Part shown: positions 23,867 to 32,437 of the stretch, piece after piece
Layout of the letters: every line of letters starts with the position of its first letter
Position numbering within the stretch: the first letter of the stretch is position 1
DNA from: CAZFUY01 sp964522445
GTDB taxonomy: Bacteria > Pseudomonadota > Gammaproteobacteria > SZUA-229
NCBI GenBank assembly: GCA_964522445.1
Contig: CAZFUY010000014.1
Location: forward strand, 1 to 38,834
Direction of reading: 5' to 3'
DNA length: 38,834 nt
The notes under the pieces: generated by a model
Told to the model about the DNA's origin: nothing
Databases searched by the model: none
Seen by the model: the letters and a program-made list of their open reading frames with translations, nothing else
Made by a program: the position numbers and the translations under genes

Positions 23867-24888
23867 ACCGCTTCCTTTTCTAAAATATACTCAAGATGTT
23901 TACCAATTTTCTGTGGCACAGCTTTCTCTACTTCTAATATGGCAATTTTAATTGCCTGTGCGTAGGCAAACTCATCCGCTCCACCATGACTTTTAATAGC
24001 GATGCCCTTTAATCCTAACAGACTGGCACCATTATAAACGCGAGAATCAACCCGTTTTTTGAAAGCATTGAGTACGGGCATTGCAACCAGTGCAGCCAGC
24101 TTGGTAAAGATATTACGACTAAATTCTTCTTTCATAAACTGGGTAATCATTTTAGCTAATCCCTCAGACGTTTTCAGAGAGATATTACCCACAAAACCAT
24201 CACAGACAATAACATCAACTGTTCCTTTATAAATGTCATCCCCCTCAACAAAACCAATGTAATTGAGATCGCTGTTCTGCAATATAGCATCTGCCTGCTT
24301 AACCTGCGCATTACCTTTTGTGTCTTCTGAACCCACATTTAGTAAACCAACCGTTGGCTCAGGCTTATTATCTACCGCTTCTGTAGATACTGCACCCATA
24401 ACAGCAAACTGGTAGAGTAAATCAGCACTGCAATCAACATTTGCCCCCAGATCAAGCATATGAGTATGCCCTTTCATGGTTGGCAGAGTTTTCATAATCG
24501 CAGGGCGATCAATTCCGGGCAAGGTTTTTAGCACAAATTTACTGGTAGCCATTAAAGCCCCCGTATTCCCTGCGCTTACTACCGCACCCGCCTTGCCTTC
24601 ATGAACCAGATTTATAGCCACTCTTAATGAAGAGTCTTTTTTCTTACGAAGCGCCAGTGCAGGTGATTCATCCATTGAAACGACTTCAGATGCATGCTGA
24701 ATTTGTAAGCGATCAGATAATTGCAGATTATGCAGCTTAATCTGATCTTTAATCTGATCCTGCAAACCAACCAGAATCATACTTACATTGGGGTTTTCTT
24801 TAAGAATTCGAGCCGCTGCAGGCACTATGACTTCTGGACCAAAGTCACCTCCCATAGCATCAAGCGCAATTACCGGATTGTCTGACAT
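23863..24888 (-). CDS. plsX: Phosphate acyltransferase PlsX
   Basis: Makes acyl-phosphate from acyl-ACP for phospholipid synthesis at the membrane face. The 341-residue protein shows the family opening VIALDAMGGDFGPEVIVPAA, the SAGNTGALMA motif, the NVGSEDTKGN block and the VCDGFVGNISLKTSEG segment near residue 230. It lies between rpmF and fabH in the conserved order; a terminator-like hairpin separates it from rpmF. Confidence 0.97.
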   Translation of the reverse strand: MSDNPVIALDAMGGDFGPEVIVPAAARILKENPNVSMILVGLQDQIKDQIKLHNLQLSDRLQIQHASEVVSMDESPALALRKKKDSSLRVAINLVHEGKAGAVVSAGNTGALMATSKFVLKTLPGIDRPAIMKTLPTMKGHTHMLDLGANVDCSADLLYQFAVMGAVSTEAVDNKPEPTVGLLNVGSEDTKGNAQVKQADAILQNSDLNYIGFVEGDDIYKGTVDVIVCDGFVGNISLKTSEGLAKMITQFMKEEFSRNIFTKLAALVAMPVLNAFKKRVDSRVYNGASLLGLKGIAIKSHGGADEFAYAQAIKIAILEVEKAVPQKIGKHLEYILEKEAV

Positions 24889-24913
24889 GTATATATTAAC
24901 TACACAATAAAAA

Positions 24914-24937
24914 CGGGCGGATTTATAAGTCCGCCCG
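24914..24937 (-). terminator. Hairpin terminator or attenuator between rpmF and plsX
   Basis: The perfect 8-bp GC-rich stem CGGGCGGA (24914-24921) / TCCGCCCG (24930-24937) is followed on the minus strand by TTTTTATTG. It lies 26-50 bp upstream of the plsX start and downstream of the rpmF stop. It should reduce read-through from the ribosomal protein gene into plsX-fabH. The A-rich other side could also act on the + strand. Confidence 0.82.
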
Positions 24938-24964
24938 CTTTTTGTTTAATTTATAACAGAAGTA

Positions 24965-25147
24965 CTACTCGCTATCGTTGCTAGCAACAATTTTGCGTCC
25001 ACGATAATAACCATCAGGGCTTACATGATGACGCAAATGTGTTTCACCTGTTGTTGAATCAACAGACAAAGCAGCGCCTGTTAGTGAGTCATGTGAACGA
25101 CGCATGCCGCGTCTTGAACGTGTTTTGCGGCTTTTTTGAACTGCCAT
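24965..25147 (-). CDS. rpmF: 50S ribosomal protein L32
   Basis: A 60-residue basic ribosomal protein with the family start AVQKSRKTRSRRGMRRSHD after Met and the RHHVSPDGYYRGRKI centre. The zinc-binding cysteines of some L32 proteins are absent, as in most gammaproteobacteria. GGAG lies 7 bp upstream of the ATG. It follows yceD by 71 bp, the standard arrangement. Confidence 0.97.
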   Translation of the reverse strand: MAVQKSRKTRSRRGMRRSHDSLTGAALSVDSTTGETHLRHHVSPDGYYRGRKIVASNDSE

Positions 25148-25218
25148 GGTATTTCTCCAGTAATCAATAACTTATTAGTAACTATTCAGAGGCAATCTAA
25201 ATAGTTACAACTAATTTT

Positions 25219-25731
25219 TCAAAGTAAATCTTTGAGAACAGAAAATGGATTTTCTTTCTCTGATTTACTCTCTTCTTCAATCTGCCTGCGCTTTTTCTGC
25301 TCTTGCAGGTAGTCGGAACAACCTTCTTCATGCATAGCAACCAGAGGCATTACCAGCAGTAGCTCTTCTTCCAGCAAATCAGCAAGGCTTGAATCTTCAT
25401 CATTAACCAGACAGGGATCATATCCTTCTGGCAAACGATCTGCCTGCTCTTCATCTGTAATCAGACCCAGCTTAATATCGGCTTCCAGCTCCAGTGACAT
25501 GGGCTGCATACAGCGCTGGCACGTTACTTCAACTTTTGCTGATACACTTCCACTGATAGAGCGAAGCTTACCTGCCCGATCAAACTTTAATTTAGCATCC
25601 AGCTCTCCACTATCATTAAGCAACAAATCCATTAACCGATTTAATCGCTTAACAGGCCATTTCCCCCTGATTTCACAACCAAGATCAGCTTTTTGAATGA
25701 AATCCAGATGCTCTGGCAATATCGACTGCAT
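25219..25731 (-). CDS. yceD: YceD / DUF177 family protein
   Basis: A 170-residue protein of the DUF177 family. It keeps the CQRC motif (in VEVTCQRCMQPM, around residue 72) and two more Cys further on (DPCLV, EEGCSDY), an arrangement that could bind metal. It is linked to rpmF across bacteria, and in some species has been implicated in 23S rRNA/ribosome biogenesis (family knowledge). It heads the minus-strand yceD-rpmF-plsX-fabH run and is divergent from maf, with about 200 bp between that should contain both promoters. Confidence 0.9.
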   Translation of the reverse strand: MQSILPEHLDFIQKADLGCEIRGKWPVKRLNRLMDLLLNDSGELDAKLKFDRAGKLRSISGSVSAKVEVTCQRCMQPMSLELEADIKLGLITDEEQADRLPEGYDPCLVNDEDSSLADLLEEELLLVMPLVAMHEEGCSDYLQEQKKRRQIEEESKSEKENPFSVLKDLL

Positions 25732-25933
25732 AATAACCGCGCAATAGTATATGTTTTATCATTTTCTGTCAAAAGAAATGCCTTATATTTCAAGCATTTC
25801 CAGTGAGCCGAATAATTCATAAAAATGGCCACCTCTGCGCCTTTACGTCAAATCTTTTAATAAATTCAGCAGTGCTTTGAAAGCAGTTTCGTACAGGGTA
25901 ATATATGCACCTTTTCTACAGCTTAAAACCTCT

Positions 25934-26509
25934 ATGAAACTGGTACTCGCATCAACATCCCCTTTTCGAAAATCACTACTGGATAGATTAAATCTGGCCT
26001 ACGAAACCGATTCACCTGATATTGATGAATCACCACTAGCTAATGAATCAATCAAAGATATGGTTGTACGGCTATCAGAAGGTAAAGCCCGTGCCGTTGC
26101 CCAGTCTCACCCTGATAGCCTTATTATTGGCTCAGACCAGAGTGCTGTATTAAATAACCAGCCCCTCACAAAGCCGGGTGGTTACGACAAAGCATTCCAG
26201 CAACTAAAAGAGGCTTCTGGTCAGAAAATTGTTTTTCAGACAGGGTTATGCCTTTTAAACAGCAAAACAGGCAAAACTCAAACCGCCTGTATTCCTTACA
26301 CCGTTGTTTTTAAAAATCTCACTAACCAGCAAATATCTCATTATTTAAAACAGGAAGAGCCTTATAACTGTGCAGGCAGCTTCAAATCCGAAGCACTTGG
26401 CATAGCACTATTTGAACGATTTGAAGGTGAAGATCCAAATGCTCTTATTGGCCTGCCTTTAATAAAACTGGTCGAAATGCTTAATAACGAAAATATGCCT
26501 CCTCTATAA
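25934..26509 (+). CDS. yceF: Maf-family nucleotide pyrophosphatase, YceF type
   Basis: Hydrolyses non-canonical nucleoside triphosphates. The YceF branch prefers 7-methyl-GTP (family knowledge). ATG 25934 gives 191 residues and the family N-terminus MKLVLASTSPFRKSLLDRL; an in-frame ATG at 25877 would add 19 unrelated residues. The SDQSAVL block with catalytic Asp, the KPG segment and the C-terminal CAGSFKSEALGIALFERFEG match YceF rather than YhdE. Its position next to yceD-rpmF is also typical of yceF. Confidence 0.92.
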   Translation: MKLVLASTSPFRKSLLDRLNLAYETDSPDIDESPLANESIKDMVVRLSEGKARAVAQSHPDSLIIGSDQSAVLNNQPLTKPGGYDKAFQQLKEASGQKIVFQTGLCLLNSKTGKTQTACIPYTVVFKNLTNQQISHYLKQEEPYNCAGSFKSEALGIALFERFEGEDPNALIGLPLIKLVEMLNNENMPPL

Positions 26510-26590
26510 ACAGGAAAATTACTTACTGTTTGTGAAATATTCAGGCTAAGCTAAACTCAGGGAATGATAACAATAAAGACCTTATTCTAA

Positions 26591-27085
26591 ATGGAAAACA
26601 ACAAACACCCTCTCTGGCAAAATTTATTTCGTTCCCAGGGTGACAGAGTTTCTGAAGTCACCAAACTATGGATGGACACCCCTTTATTTGAAAATATTTC
26701 TCGCCATAAATGCCGTGAACTGGTGAAAGACATGCACCCACGCCAGTACCAAAAAGGTGAAAAAGTATTTAATAGTGGTGACATAGGTGCCAGTGTTGTT
26801 TTAATTCGACACGGCGGTGTCGAAATAAAAGCCGGTGAAAAATTATTAGCTGAATTATCTGCCGGTGATTTTTTTGGTGAAGTTGCCTTAATTATTGATG
26901 AGCCACGCACCGCTGATGCAATTGCCACTGAAGACAGTGAGTTGATATTTTTTCTGCGTTCTGATCTTGAAGAATGGATACAGCGTTCACCCAGCGATGG
27001 TGCAAAATTCATGCTCAATATTGCAAAAGTACTGGCTGCTCGTTTGCGTCATACCAATATTTTAATGTCACTACAGAGCAATTAA
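26591..27085 (+). CDS. Stand-alone cyclic-nucleotide-binding-domain protein
   Basis: A 164-residue protein that is essentially one cNMP-binding beta-roll (about residues 28-145). Its phosphate-binding cassette is FFGEVALIIDEPRTADA, with Gly-Glu and Arg in the places used by CRP/PKA-type domains. No helix-turn-helix or other effector domain follows, so it is not a classic transcription factor. It is 4 bp upstream of the gene for a PerM-type membrane protein, so the two are probably co-expressed, and a regulatory partnership is possible (inference). Confidence 0.88.
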   Translation: MENNKHPLWQNLFRSQGDRVSEVTKLWMDTPLFENISRHKCRELVKDMHPRQYQKGEKVFNSGDIGASVVLIRHGGVEIKAGEKLLAELSAGDFFGEVALIIDEPRTADAIATEDSELIFFLRSDLEEWIQRSPSDGAKFMLNIAKVLAARLRHTNILMSLQSN

Positions 27086-27089
27086 ATTA

Positions 27090-28154
27090 GTGTTACAGAA
27101 TTTAATTAACAACCCTCTTGCACGCACAACTTTTCTATTCACTATTATTGTGCTTATTTTTTCTTTTCTTGCACTATTACTTGCACCTTTGCTTGTACCT
27201 ATAATTATTTCATTTGCTCTTTATGCATTACTTGAACCTTTAAGCAGCATAATAGAACGCAGGGGTCTCAGCAGAAACATTGCCTCTTTAAGTGTTTTAT
27301 TATTACTGGTTTTAATTGCATCACTCATCATATCTTTATTAATGCCTCACCTGTCTACTCAATTATCAGAGTTACAGGAACAGCTGCCTGTAATATGGAA
27401 TACTTTACTGGGTTTTGCACAGCAGATGAATGATTACCTGGCTCATTCAATTGGCATAGATTTAGGCGAAAAAAATATCAATCAACCTTTCTTTGATAAC
27501 GCAAATGAATGGGGAAAAACAGCATTAATTGAAGGCTCTAATATTTTAATAAGCTTTTCATTATTGATGGTACTAGTACCTATTTTTACTTTTTTTCTAA
27601 TCCGAGATTATAGAAACTTACGCAATTATTTATTAGACAAATTACCAAATAATAGTTTTGAATTAGGCTGGCTAATCTATCACCGTGTTGCACATCAGTT
27701 ACAGGAATATATTCGAGGCATTATGATTCAGTCTGGCATCATGAGCATTATGACAACCACTGGTTTTTATATTATCGGCATCAACTCACCTATTCTACTT
27801 GGTATTGTTGCAGGCATATTAAACCTGATTCCTTACGTAGGACCTTTACTGGCTCTGGCTCTGCCTTTATTATTAATTTTAGGTCAGGCACCACTGGACT
27901 TATGGATGCTCGGTGCAGCCGTTAGCGTGATTCTAATTGCCCAGCTTATTGATAATGTTATTGTCATACCTTCCGTTATAGCAAATGCAGTAGACCTGCA
28001 CCCTGTCATTGTTATTATTGGTATAATAATTTTTGGAAATATATTTGGTTTTATTGGAATGGTTATCGCAATACCCGCAATATCAACGGCAAATATTATT
28101 TTTAAAGGTTTATTTCAGGGATTAAAAAGCAGGTCGATAACAGCTAAAGCATAA
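27090..28154 (+). CDS. AI-2E/PerM family membrane protein
   Basis: A 354-residue polytopic inner-membrane protein of the AI-2E transporter (UPF0118/PerM) family. Start is GTG, 4 bp after the preceding stop. It has hydrophobic helices at the N-terminus, a large middle loop (about 75-150), and the characteristic C-terminal half with IPIFTFFLIRDYR-like (written VPIFTFFLIRDYR), GIVAGILNLIPYVGPLLAL and a late DLHPVIVIIGI block. Family members include putative autoinducer-2 exporters and Na+/H+ antiporters; the substrate cannot be told here. Confidence 0.9.
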   Translation: MLQNLINNPLARTTFLFTIIVLIFSFLALLLAPLLVPIIISFALYALLEPLSSIIERRGLSRNIASLSVLLLLVLIASLIISLLMPHLSTQLSELQEQLPVIWNTLLGFAQQMNDYLAHSIGIDLGEKNINQPFFDNANEWGKTALIEGSNILISFSLLMVLVPIFTFFLIRDYRNLRNYLLDKLPNNSFELGWLIYHRVAHQLQEYIRGIMIQSGIMSIMTTTGFYIIGINSPILLGIVAGILNLIPYVGPLLALALPLLLILGQAPLDLWMLGAAVSVILIAQLIDNVIVIPSVIANAVDLHPVIVIIGIIIFGNIFGFIGMVIAIPAISTANIIFKGLFQGLKSRSITAKA

Positions 28155-28187
28155 GGCCTGCTTGCAGACAGTTAAAGTCAAAAAAAT

Positions 28188-28293
28188 TTTACCACAGAGG
28201 ACACGGAGGTCACAGAGAAAAGCCTGTTTCCTGTGTTTGCGCATAGCACAGAATAGCACAGACCAAGAAAACCTCTGTATCCTCTGTGGTAAA
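28188..28293. repeat. Dispersed inverted-repeat element (ACCACAGAGGA type)
   Basis: TTACCACAGAGGA near 28189-28201 is matched by TCCTCTGTGGTAA near 28280-28292 at the other end, with internal related words (CACAGAG, GCATAGCACAGAATAGCACAG). This resembles the ACCACAGAG intergenic repeat I recall from many proteobacterial genomes. It lies between convergent genes. The minus-strand frame across it is not a gene. Confidence 0.75.
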
Positions 28294-28330
28294 TAGCTTT
28301 TGATTCTGGTTAACGACAAAAAGTAATACT

Positions 28331-28969
28331 TTATTTCTTTTGCTTAAGAATCATTTTATTGCCCGTCTTTTCTACTTTTAAGCCATTAAGAAAAGTCATG
28401 CCTAATAAAATCTCTCGTGGGTGACTACCATCTATAACCATAGCCCTTACCCTCTTTTTCTTTATCTTACCTACAGATACAGACTTAAGCATAACCCTCC
28501 AGCCATTTGCCACACCGGATGCCGTTGAAGACTTTGCTGGCACACCGTCTATTCTATAGGGAATGCCTAATTTTTTAGCTTCAACTGAACTCATTGCCAC
28601 ACTGGTTGCTCCTGTATCAACAAGAAACTTAACTGACCGCCCATTAATACTGCCATAGGTCAGAAACATGCCATACTTATTAGCCATTATCTGTTCTTTT
28701 ATTATTTTGCGTTTTGCAAAACTCATGCTAATAGAGTTCCCCAGGGTATAACGTTTTTTATGACCATTCACCTCCAGTATTGCTGATTTACTATCAGCAG
28801 AAATCATTTTTACACCTTCAGGCGAAATCTTTTCAACAGATAATATTCGGCGCTTACCATCAATTAGTACAACAACTTTTCCTGAGAAAAGCGCCTGTAC
28901 TTCTATTTTTTCCACAGCCATAGCTAGTGAAATATTTAGTAAGTTAATAAGTAATATTCTAAGAAACAT
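28331..28969 (-). CDS. Secreted retropepsin-like aspartic protease
   Basis: A 212-residue protein with a signal peptide (about 1-18). The N-terminal half is a small beta domain; the C-terminal half is a retropepsin-like domain with catalytic FLVDTGATSVAMS (Asp-Thr-Gly-Ala, near residue 117) and a later REILLGMTFLNGL motif, as in the bacterial TIGR02281 clan AA proteases. Such domains act as dimers, one catalytic Asp each. Target unknown. It follows the DUF481-like gene by 8 bp, so they are likely co-transcribed. Confidence 0.85.
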   Translation of the reverse strand: MFLRILLINLLNISLAMAVEKIEVQALFSGKVVVLIDGKRRILSVEKISPEGVKMISADSKSAILEVNGHKKRYTLGNSISMSFAKRKIIKEQIMANKYGMFLTYGSINGRSVKFLVDTGATSVAMSSVEAKKLGIPYRIDGVPAKSSTASGVANGWRVMLKSVSVGKIKKKRVRAMVIDGSHPREILLGMTFLNGLKVEKTGNKMILKQKK

Positions 28970-28977
28970 ACATTTTA

Positions 28978-29754
28978 TTAGAAGCGATATTCGAAACCCG
29001 TATTATAGCTTGTATCTGTCTTTTTTATATTTTGAGGCGGCTGGTTATCATGGGCTATATCAATAGATAATTTAAAAGCAACGTGCTCATTAATATCCAC
29101 CTGCAGGCCAAATTGTTCTAATAAACGGTAATCAGATATTTCATTAATATCAGGCTGATAAAATAGTGTATTAATTAATCTGGAATGATCCGTTATTTTA
29201 TATTTATACACCAGATATAAATTAGCACGGTTTGCATAATCCACACCGGCATCCGTTACCCCCCCTTCTTCATCTAACTTCTCTTTTGATCTAAAAGCAC
29301 CTAAACCTAAATAGACAACATGGCTTTCAGGATTACTTATCAGGTTCAATCTCGCACCACCACCCAGTAATGCTCGTAAAGTTAAACGCGTAAACTCATT
29401 ATTCTCTAATTGAGTAAACAGTTCCCAGGACAAAAACTCTGTTTGATACCATATACTTCTAAAATGAAAAAAACTTTTTTCTGTATCTGTTACACCTGAT
29501 GATTCACCTCGTTCATAATTCAACACAATAAAGCGTGTTAAGTCCTTTTCATACCATTGTAATCTACCTCCAAAACCTGCTTTAATTTTTTTAGTGTTTC
29601 CATTCTTACCATTAATATCAAACGAGATTTTTGCATCAAATCCTGAATCATGCTCTTCAGAATCCACGTGCATATTTTCGATATTAACTATTGCCATTAC
29701 AGGCTGAGAGAAAGCAACCAGAAACAACAATCCATATTTAAATATTTTTATCAC
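28978..29754 (-). CDS. Outer-membrane beta-barrel protein, DUF481-like
   Basis: A 258-residue protein with a signal peptide (about residues 1-21, ending PVMA). Alternating aromatic/hydrophobic strands run through the whole chain and it ends in Phe (GFEYRF), typical of outer-membrane barrels. The order of strands (GNTKKIKAGFGGRLQW..., later a GGGARLNLI strand) resembles the DUF481 family, a tentative assignment. The gene begins 2 bp after the pgpA stop, so it is in the rib-thiL-pgpA transcription unit by position. Function unknown. Confidence 0.7.
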   Translation of the reverse strand: MIKIFKYGLLFLVAFSQPVMAIVNIENMHVDSEEHDSGFDAKISFDINGKNGNTKKIKAGFGGRLQWYEKDLTRFIVLNYERGESSGVTDTEKSFFHFRSIWYQTEFLSWELFTQLENNEFTRLTLRALLGGGARLNLISNPESHVVYLGLGAFRSKEKLDEEGGVTDAGVDYANRANLYLVYKYKITDHSRLINTLFYQPDINEISDYRLLEQFGLQVDINEHVAFKLSIDIAHDNQPPQNIKKTDTSYNTGFEYRF

Positions 29755-29756
29755 TT

Positions 29757-30245
29757 TTAAATCCAGTTAAAATATAAAATTATATGCATAATTGCCAATG
29801 CGAAAAAACCAGCCAGCACATCATCAATCATAATACCAAAACCACCTGATACTTTTTTATCCAGCCACGATATAGGCCAGGGTTTTAAAATATCAAATAG
29901 TCTAAATAAAACAAACCCGGTAACAACCCATAACCATGAGAAAGGCACTGCTATCATCGTTATTAAATAACCGGCAAATTCATCGATAACAATTCCCGGA
30001 TGATCATGCACGCCCAGCCTGTCACTTGTATATTGACAAATAAAAATACCTGCAATAGATAAAATCAAAACTGAAATTATATAATAGGTAACAGTTAAAT
30101 CTTTTAATAAATAGTAAACAGGTATAGCCGCTAACGTCCCAAATGTGCCGGGTGCTTTAGGCATTAACCCCGAACCAAAACCTAAAGCCATAAAATGAAC
30201 CGGGTTTCTTAAATAGCTGACAGATATTTTTTTAGATGATTTCAT
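29757..30245 (-). CDS. pgpA: Phosphatidylglycerophosphatase A
   Basis: Dephosphorylates phosphatidylglycerol phosphate in the inner membrane. The 162 residues show the family pattern: GFGSGLMPKAPGTFGTLAA near the N-terminus, the acidic IVIDEFAGYLIT motif, then FRLFDILKPWPISWLDK and the terminal GIMIDDVLAG block; four hydrophobic helices. It starts 5 bp after thiL, the usual gammaproteobacterial nusB-thiL-pgpA order. Confidence 0.95.
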   Translation of the reverse strand: MKSSKKISVSYLRNPVHFMALGFGSGLMPKAPGTFGTLAAIPVYYLLKDLTVTYYIISVLILSIAGIFICQYTSDRLGVHDHPGIVIDEFAGYLITMIAVPFSWLWVVTGFVLFRLFDILKPWPISWLDKKVSGGFGIMIDDVLAGFFALAIMHIILYFNWI

Positions 30246-30250
30246 AATTA

Positions 30251-31198
30251 CTAGAAGTGGCTATAACCCTGTGATGATATATTTAATTCTCGGCCATTTG
30301 AATCAACACTACGGACACCCTGACCTTTTTCAATTTTCCCTATGCATGTTAATGGAACACCAAAAGAATTCTGTATTTTATTTAACTTATACTGATTGTC
30401 TTTATTAATCGTAAAGCACAATTCATAATCATCACCTGAGGTGATTACCTGCTGCCAGTCAATATTATTTTTATAATGAGATTTTAGTTCTTTTGAGGTG
30501 GGTATTTTTTCTAACTCAATAACTGCTGCACACTGACTTTCTTTTGTAATATGTCCCAGATCAGCTAATAATCCATCTGAAATATCAATAGCGCAGCAAC
30601 TGACATTCGTTAGTGCCTGAGCAATTTCTATTCTTGGCACAGGTCTATTTAACTGCTGCACACACTTATTTAAATTTTCTAATTTGTTAAATATTTTTTT
30701 CAAACCCAGGCCCGCATCACCTATAACACCCGTAACATAAACGAGGTCACCTGCTTTAGCGCAATCACGACGTAAAGTTTTACCTTTTTGTATAAAACCA
30801 TAAATTTGTACTGTGATACTTAAAGGGCCTTTTGTTGTATCACCACCGATTAGCTGTACATTATGCTGTGCTGCTAAGTTAGAAAAACCTTCTACAAATT
30901 TTTCCAACCAGTGATAATCTTCATCAGGTAAGGTTAGCGCCAGACTTGCCCAGGCTGGCTCTGCTCCCATTGCTGCCAGGTCACTTAAGTTAACAGCAAG
31001 TGCCTTATAGCCTATGTCTTTAGCTGAAGTTTCTTTGGGGAAATGTACGCCAGATATTAAAGTATCTGTAGATGTTACCAGCTGGCAATTTTCAGGAATT
31101 TCAAGAATGGCACAGTCATCGCCTATTCCCAGAACAACATCTTTTCTATTGATGGGAATGGATTTGAAATATTTATCAATAATGTCGAATTCAGGCAC
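30251..31198 (-). CDS. thiL: Thiamine-monophosphate kinase
   Basis: Phosphorylates thiamine monophosphate to the diphosphate coenzyme. The 315-residue protein carries GIGDDCAIL near residue 25, the TDTLISGVHF block, the NLSDLAAMGAEPAW motif and GGDTTKGP; the later SGDDYELCF motif is also present. A repeat element separates it from nusB upstream (214 bp), so it may have its own promoter or rely on read-through. Confidence 0.95.
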   Translation of the reverse strand: MPEFDIIDKYFKSIPINRKDVVLGIGDDCAILEIPENCQLVTSTDTLISGVHFPKETSAKDIGYKALAVNLSDLAAMGAEPAWASLALTLPDEDYHWLEKFVEGFSNLAAQHNVQLIGGDTTKGPLSITVQIYGFIQKGKTLRRDCAKAGDLVYVTGVIGDAGLGLKKIFNKLENLNKCVQQLNRPVPRIEIAQALTNVSCCAIDISDGLLADLGHITKESQCAAVIELEKIPTSKELKSHYKNNIDWQQVITSGDDYELCFTINKDNQYKLNKIQNSFGVPLTCIGKIEKGQGVRSVDSNGRELNISSQGYSHF

Positions 31199-31221
31199 AG
31201 ATTTAACTATTTAAATGAGTA

Positions 31222-31370
31222 GAGATCTTTGCACGAAATAAAATCACAACGGCTTCATCGTCGTTCCTGCATGCTTCTAGCAGGAATCCAGCATCTTTTG
31301 GGATTAAAGTCACTGGATTCCGGCTCAAAAACATACCGGAATGACAAAAAACATTTCATGCAAAATTCTC
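31222..31370. repeat. MITE-like palindromic element with terminal inverted repeats, copy 2
   Basis: Ends GAGATCTTTGCACGAAAT (31222-31239) and ATTTCATGCAAAATTCTC (31353-31370) are inverted repeats matching at 15 of 18 positions. An inner imperfect inverted repeat runs from about 31258 (TCGTCGTTCCTGCATGC) to ACCGGAATGAC at 31346. The end sequence and the inner TCATCGTCRTTCC words recur in the element at 20320-20449. It fills most of the gap between nusB and thiL; no transposase is nearby. Confidence 0.75.
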
Positions 31371-31412
31371 GAGTAGATAAATATATTTTAAAGACCCGTT
31401 ATTAGCAGCCTT

Positions 31413-31856
31413 TTATTTTTGATTTTCAACTTCTATTTTACGCAGATCCTTTGCTAACTTATCCAGTACAGCATTAACAAATTTATGACTTTTATCTGCG
31501 CCAAATGTTTTGGCTAAAATAATGGCTTCTTTTATAACCACCTGAAAAGGCACATCGAGCCTGTTTTTAAGTTCATAGCTGGATAAACGTAAAATAGCCT
31601 GTTCAACAAGGCCCAGTTCATTACCTTTTAAATTTAAATAAGGTGTAAATGCCTGATCCAGGCTTTCAATCTGAGCCGGTACTTCATGTAAAAGCGCATG
31701 GAAATATTCCTGATCAACTTTGGACATATCCTGCTCTTTATGAAACTGAACTTCTATTTCATTAAGTTCATTTCCAGTCATGGACCATTGATAAAGCGCC
31801 TGCATTGCTTTTTTTCGTGCGTTGCTACGCCCTTTTGCAAGGCTTACTTCAGTCAT
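31413..31856 (-). CDS. nusB: Transcription antitermination factor NusB
   Basis: A 147-residue all-helical protein that joins NusA/E/G in rRNA antitermination. It has the basic opening KGRSNARKKAMQALYQW, the EQAILRLSSYEL motif, then VVIKEAIILAKTFGADKSHKFVNAVLDKLAK, matching the family closely. The start is 5 bp downstream of the ribH stop, giving the standard ribH-nusB pair. Confidence 0.96.
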   Translation of the reverse strand: MTEVSLAKGRSNARKKAMQALYQWSMTGNELNEIEVQFHKEQDMSKVDQEYFHALLHEVPAQIESLDQAFTPYLNLKGNELGLVEQAILRLSSYELKNRLDVPFQVVIKEAIILAKTFGADKSHKFVNAVLDKLAKDLRKIEVENQK

Positions 31857-31861
31857 CAGGC

Positions 31862-32335
31862 TTAGTCTAATTTATTAAGAACGTTAATCATTTCAAGTGC
31901 AGTAATAGCGGCCTCTGCACCTTTGTTTCCTGCTTTTGTTCCTGCTCGTTCAATGGCCTGCTCAATAGTGTTCGTTGTTAACACGCCATTGATAACAGGT
32001 ATGCCATGATCAAGCGCAACAGAAGCTAAACCTTTAGACGCTTCACCAGCAACAAAATCGAAATGAGGCGTAGAGCCACGAATAACAGCACCCAAACCAA
32101 CAATGGCCTGGTAGTTACCACTTTGAGCTAAACGCTGGGCAACAATTGGCATTTCATAGGCGCCGGGTACTTTTACAACGGTAATATTTTCAGCAGGTAC
32201 ACCATGACGTTTAAACGCATCGATAGCACCGGCTTCAAGACTATCTACAATAAAGCTGTTGAAACGTGCGACAACAATTGCAAATTTACCTTCTGTATAT
32301 TGCAGCTCACCTTCTAGTGTATTTACTTCTGACAT
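31862..32335 (-). CDS. ribH: 6,7-dimethyl-8-ribityllumazine synthase
   Basis: Condenses the RibA/RibB-derived intermediates to lumazine, the substrate of riboflavin synthase. ATG 32335 gives 157 residues, the family norm, with the start SEVNTLEGELQ, the VARFNSFIVD motif, VPGAYEMPIVAQ and the GAVIRGSTPHFDFVAGEA segment. A longer frame back to 32395 only translates a palindromic repeat (SSFDFAQDD) and is not used. Confidence 0.95.
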   Translation of the reverse strand: MSEVNTLEGELQYTEGKFAIVVARFNSFIVDSLEAGAIDAFKRHGVPAENITVVKVPGAYEMPIVAQRLAQSGNYQAIVGLGAVIRGSTPHFDFVAGEASKGLASVALDHGIPVINGVLTTNTIEQAIERAGTKAGNKGAEAAITALEMINVLNKLD

Positions 32336-32366
32336 TGTTTTGCTCTTTATATTTGTTTTTAGTTTA

Positions 32367-32392
32367 TCATCCTGAGCGAAGTCGAAGGATGA
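32367..32392. repeat. Short hairpin repeat upstream of ribH
   Basis: TCATCCT (32367-32373) and AGGATGA (32386-32392) flank GAGCGAAGTCGA. This CATCCTGAGCGAAGTCGAAGG word is a widely seen bacterial intergenic repeat in my memory. It sits between ribBA and ribH. Confidence 0.65.
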
Positions 32393-32437
32393 CAAAAAAT
32401 TAATAATTTTTTAAGTTAATCAAATTGCGATTATAGT

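Noticed and set aside
28122..28319. Minus-strand 65-codon frame after the PerM-type gene
   Set aside because: It mostly translates the ACCACAGAG repeat element and overlaps the end of a real gene.
32336..32395. Longer N-terminus of RibH beginning SSFDFAQDD
   Set aside because: These codons are a translated intergenic hairpin repeat; the family N-terminus and normal length start at 32335.
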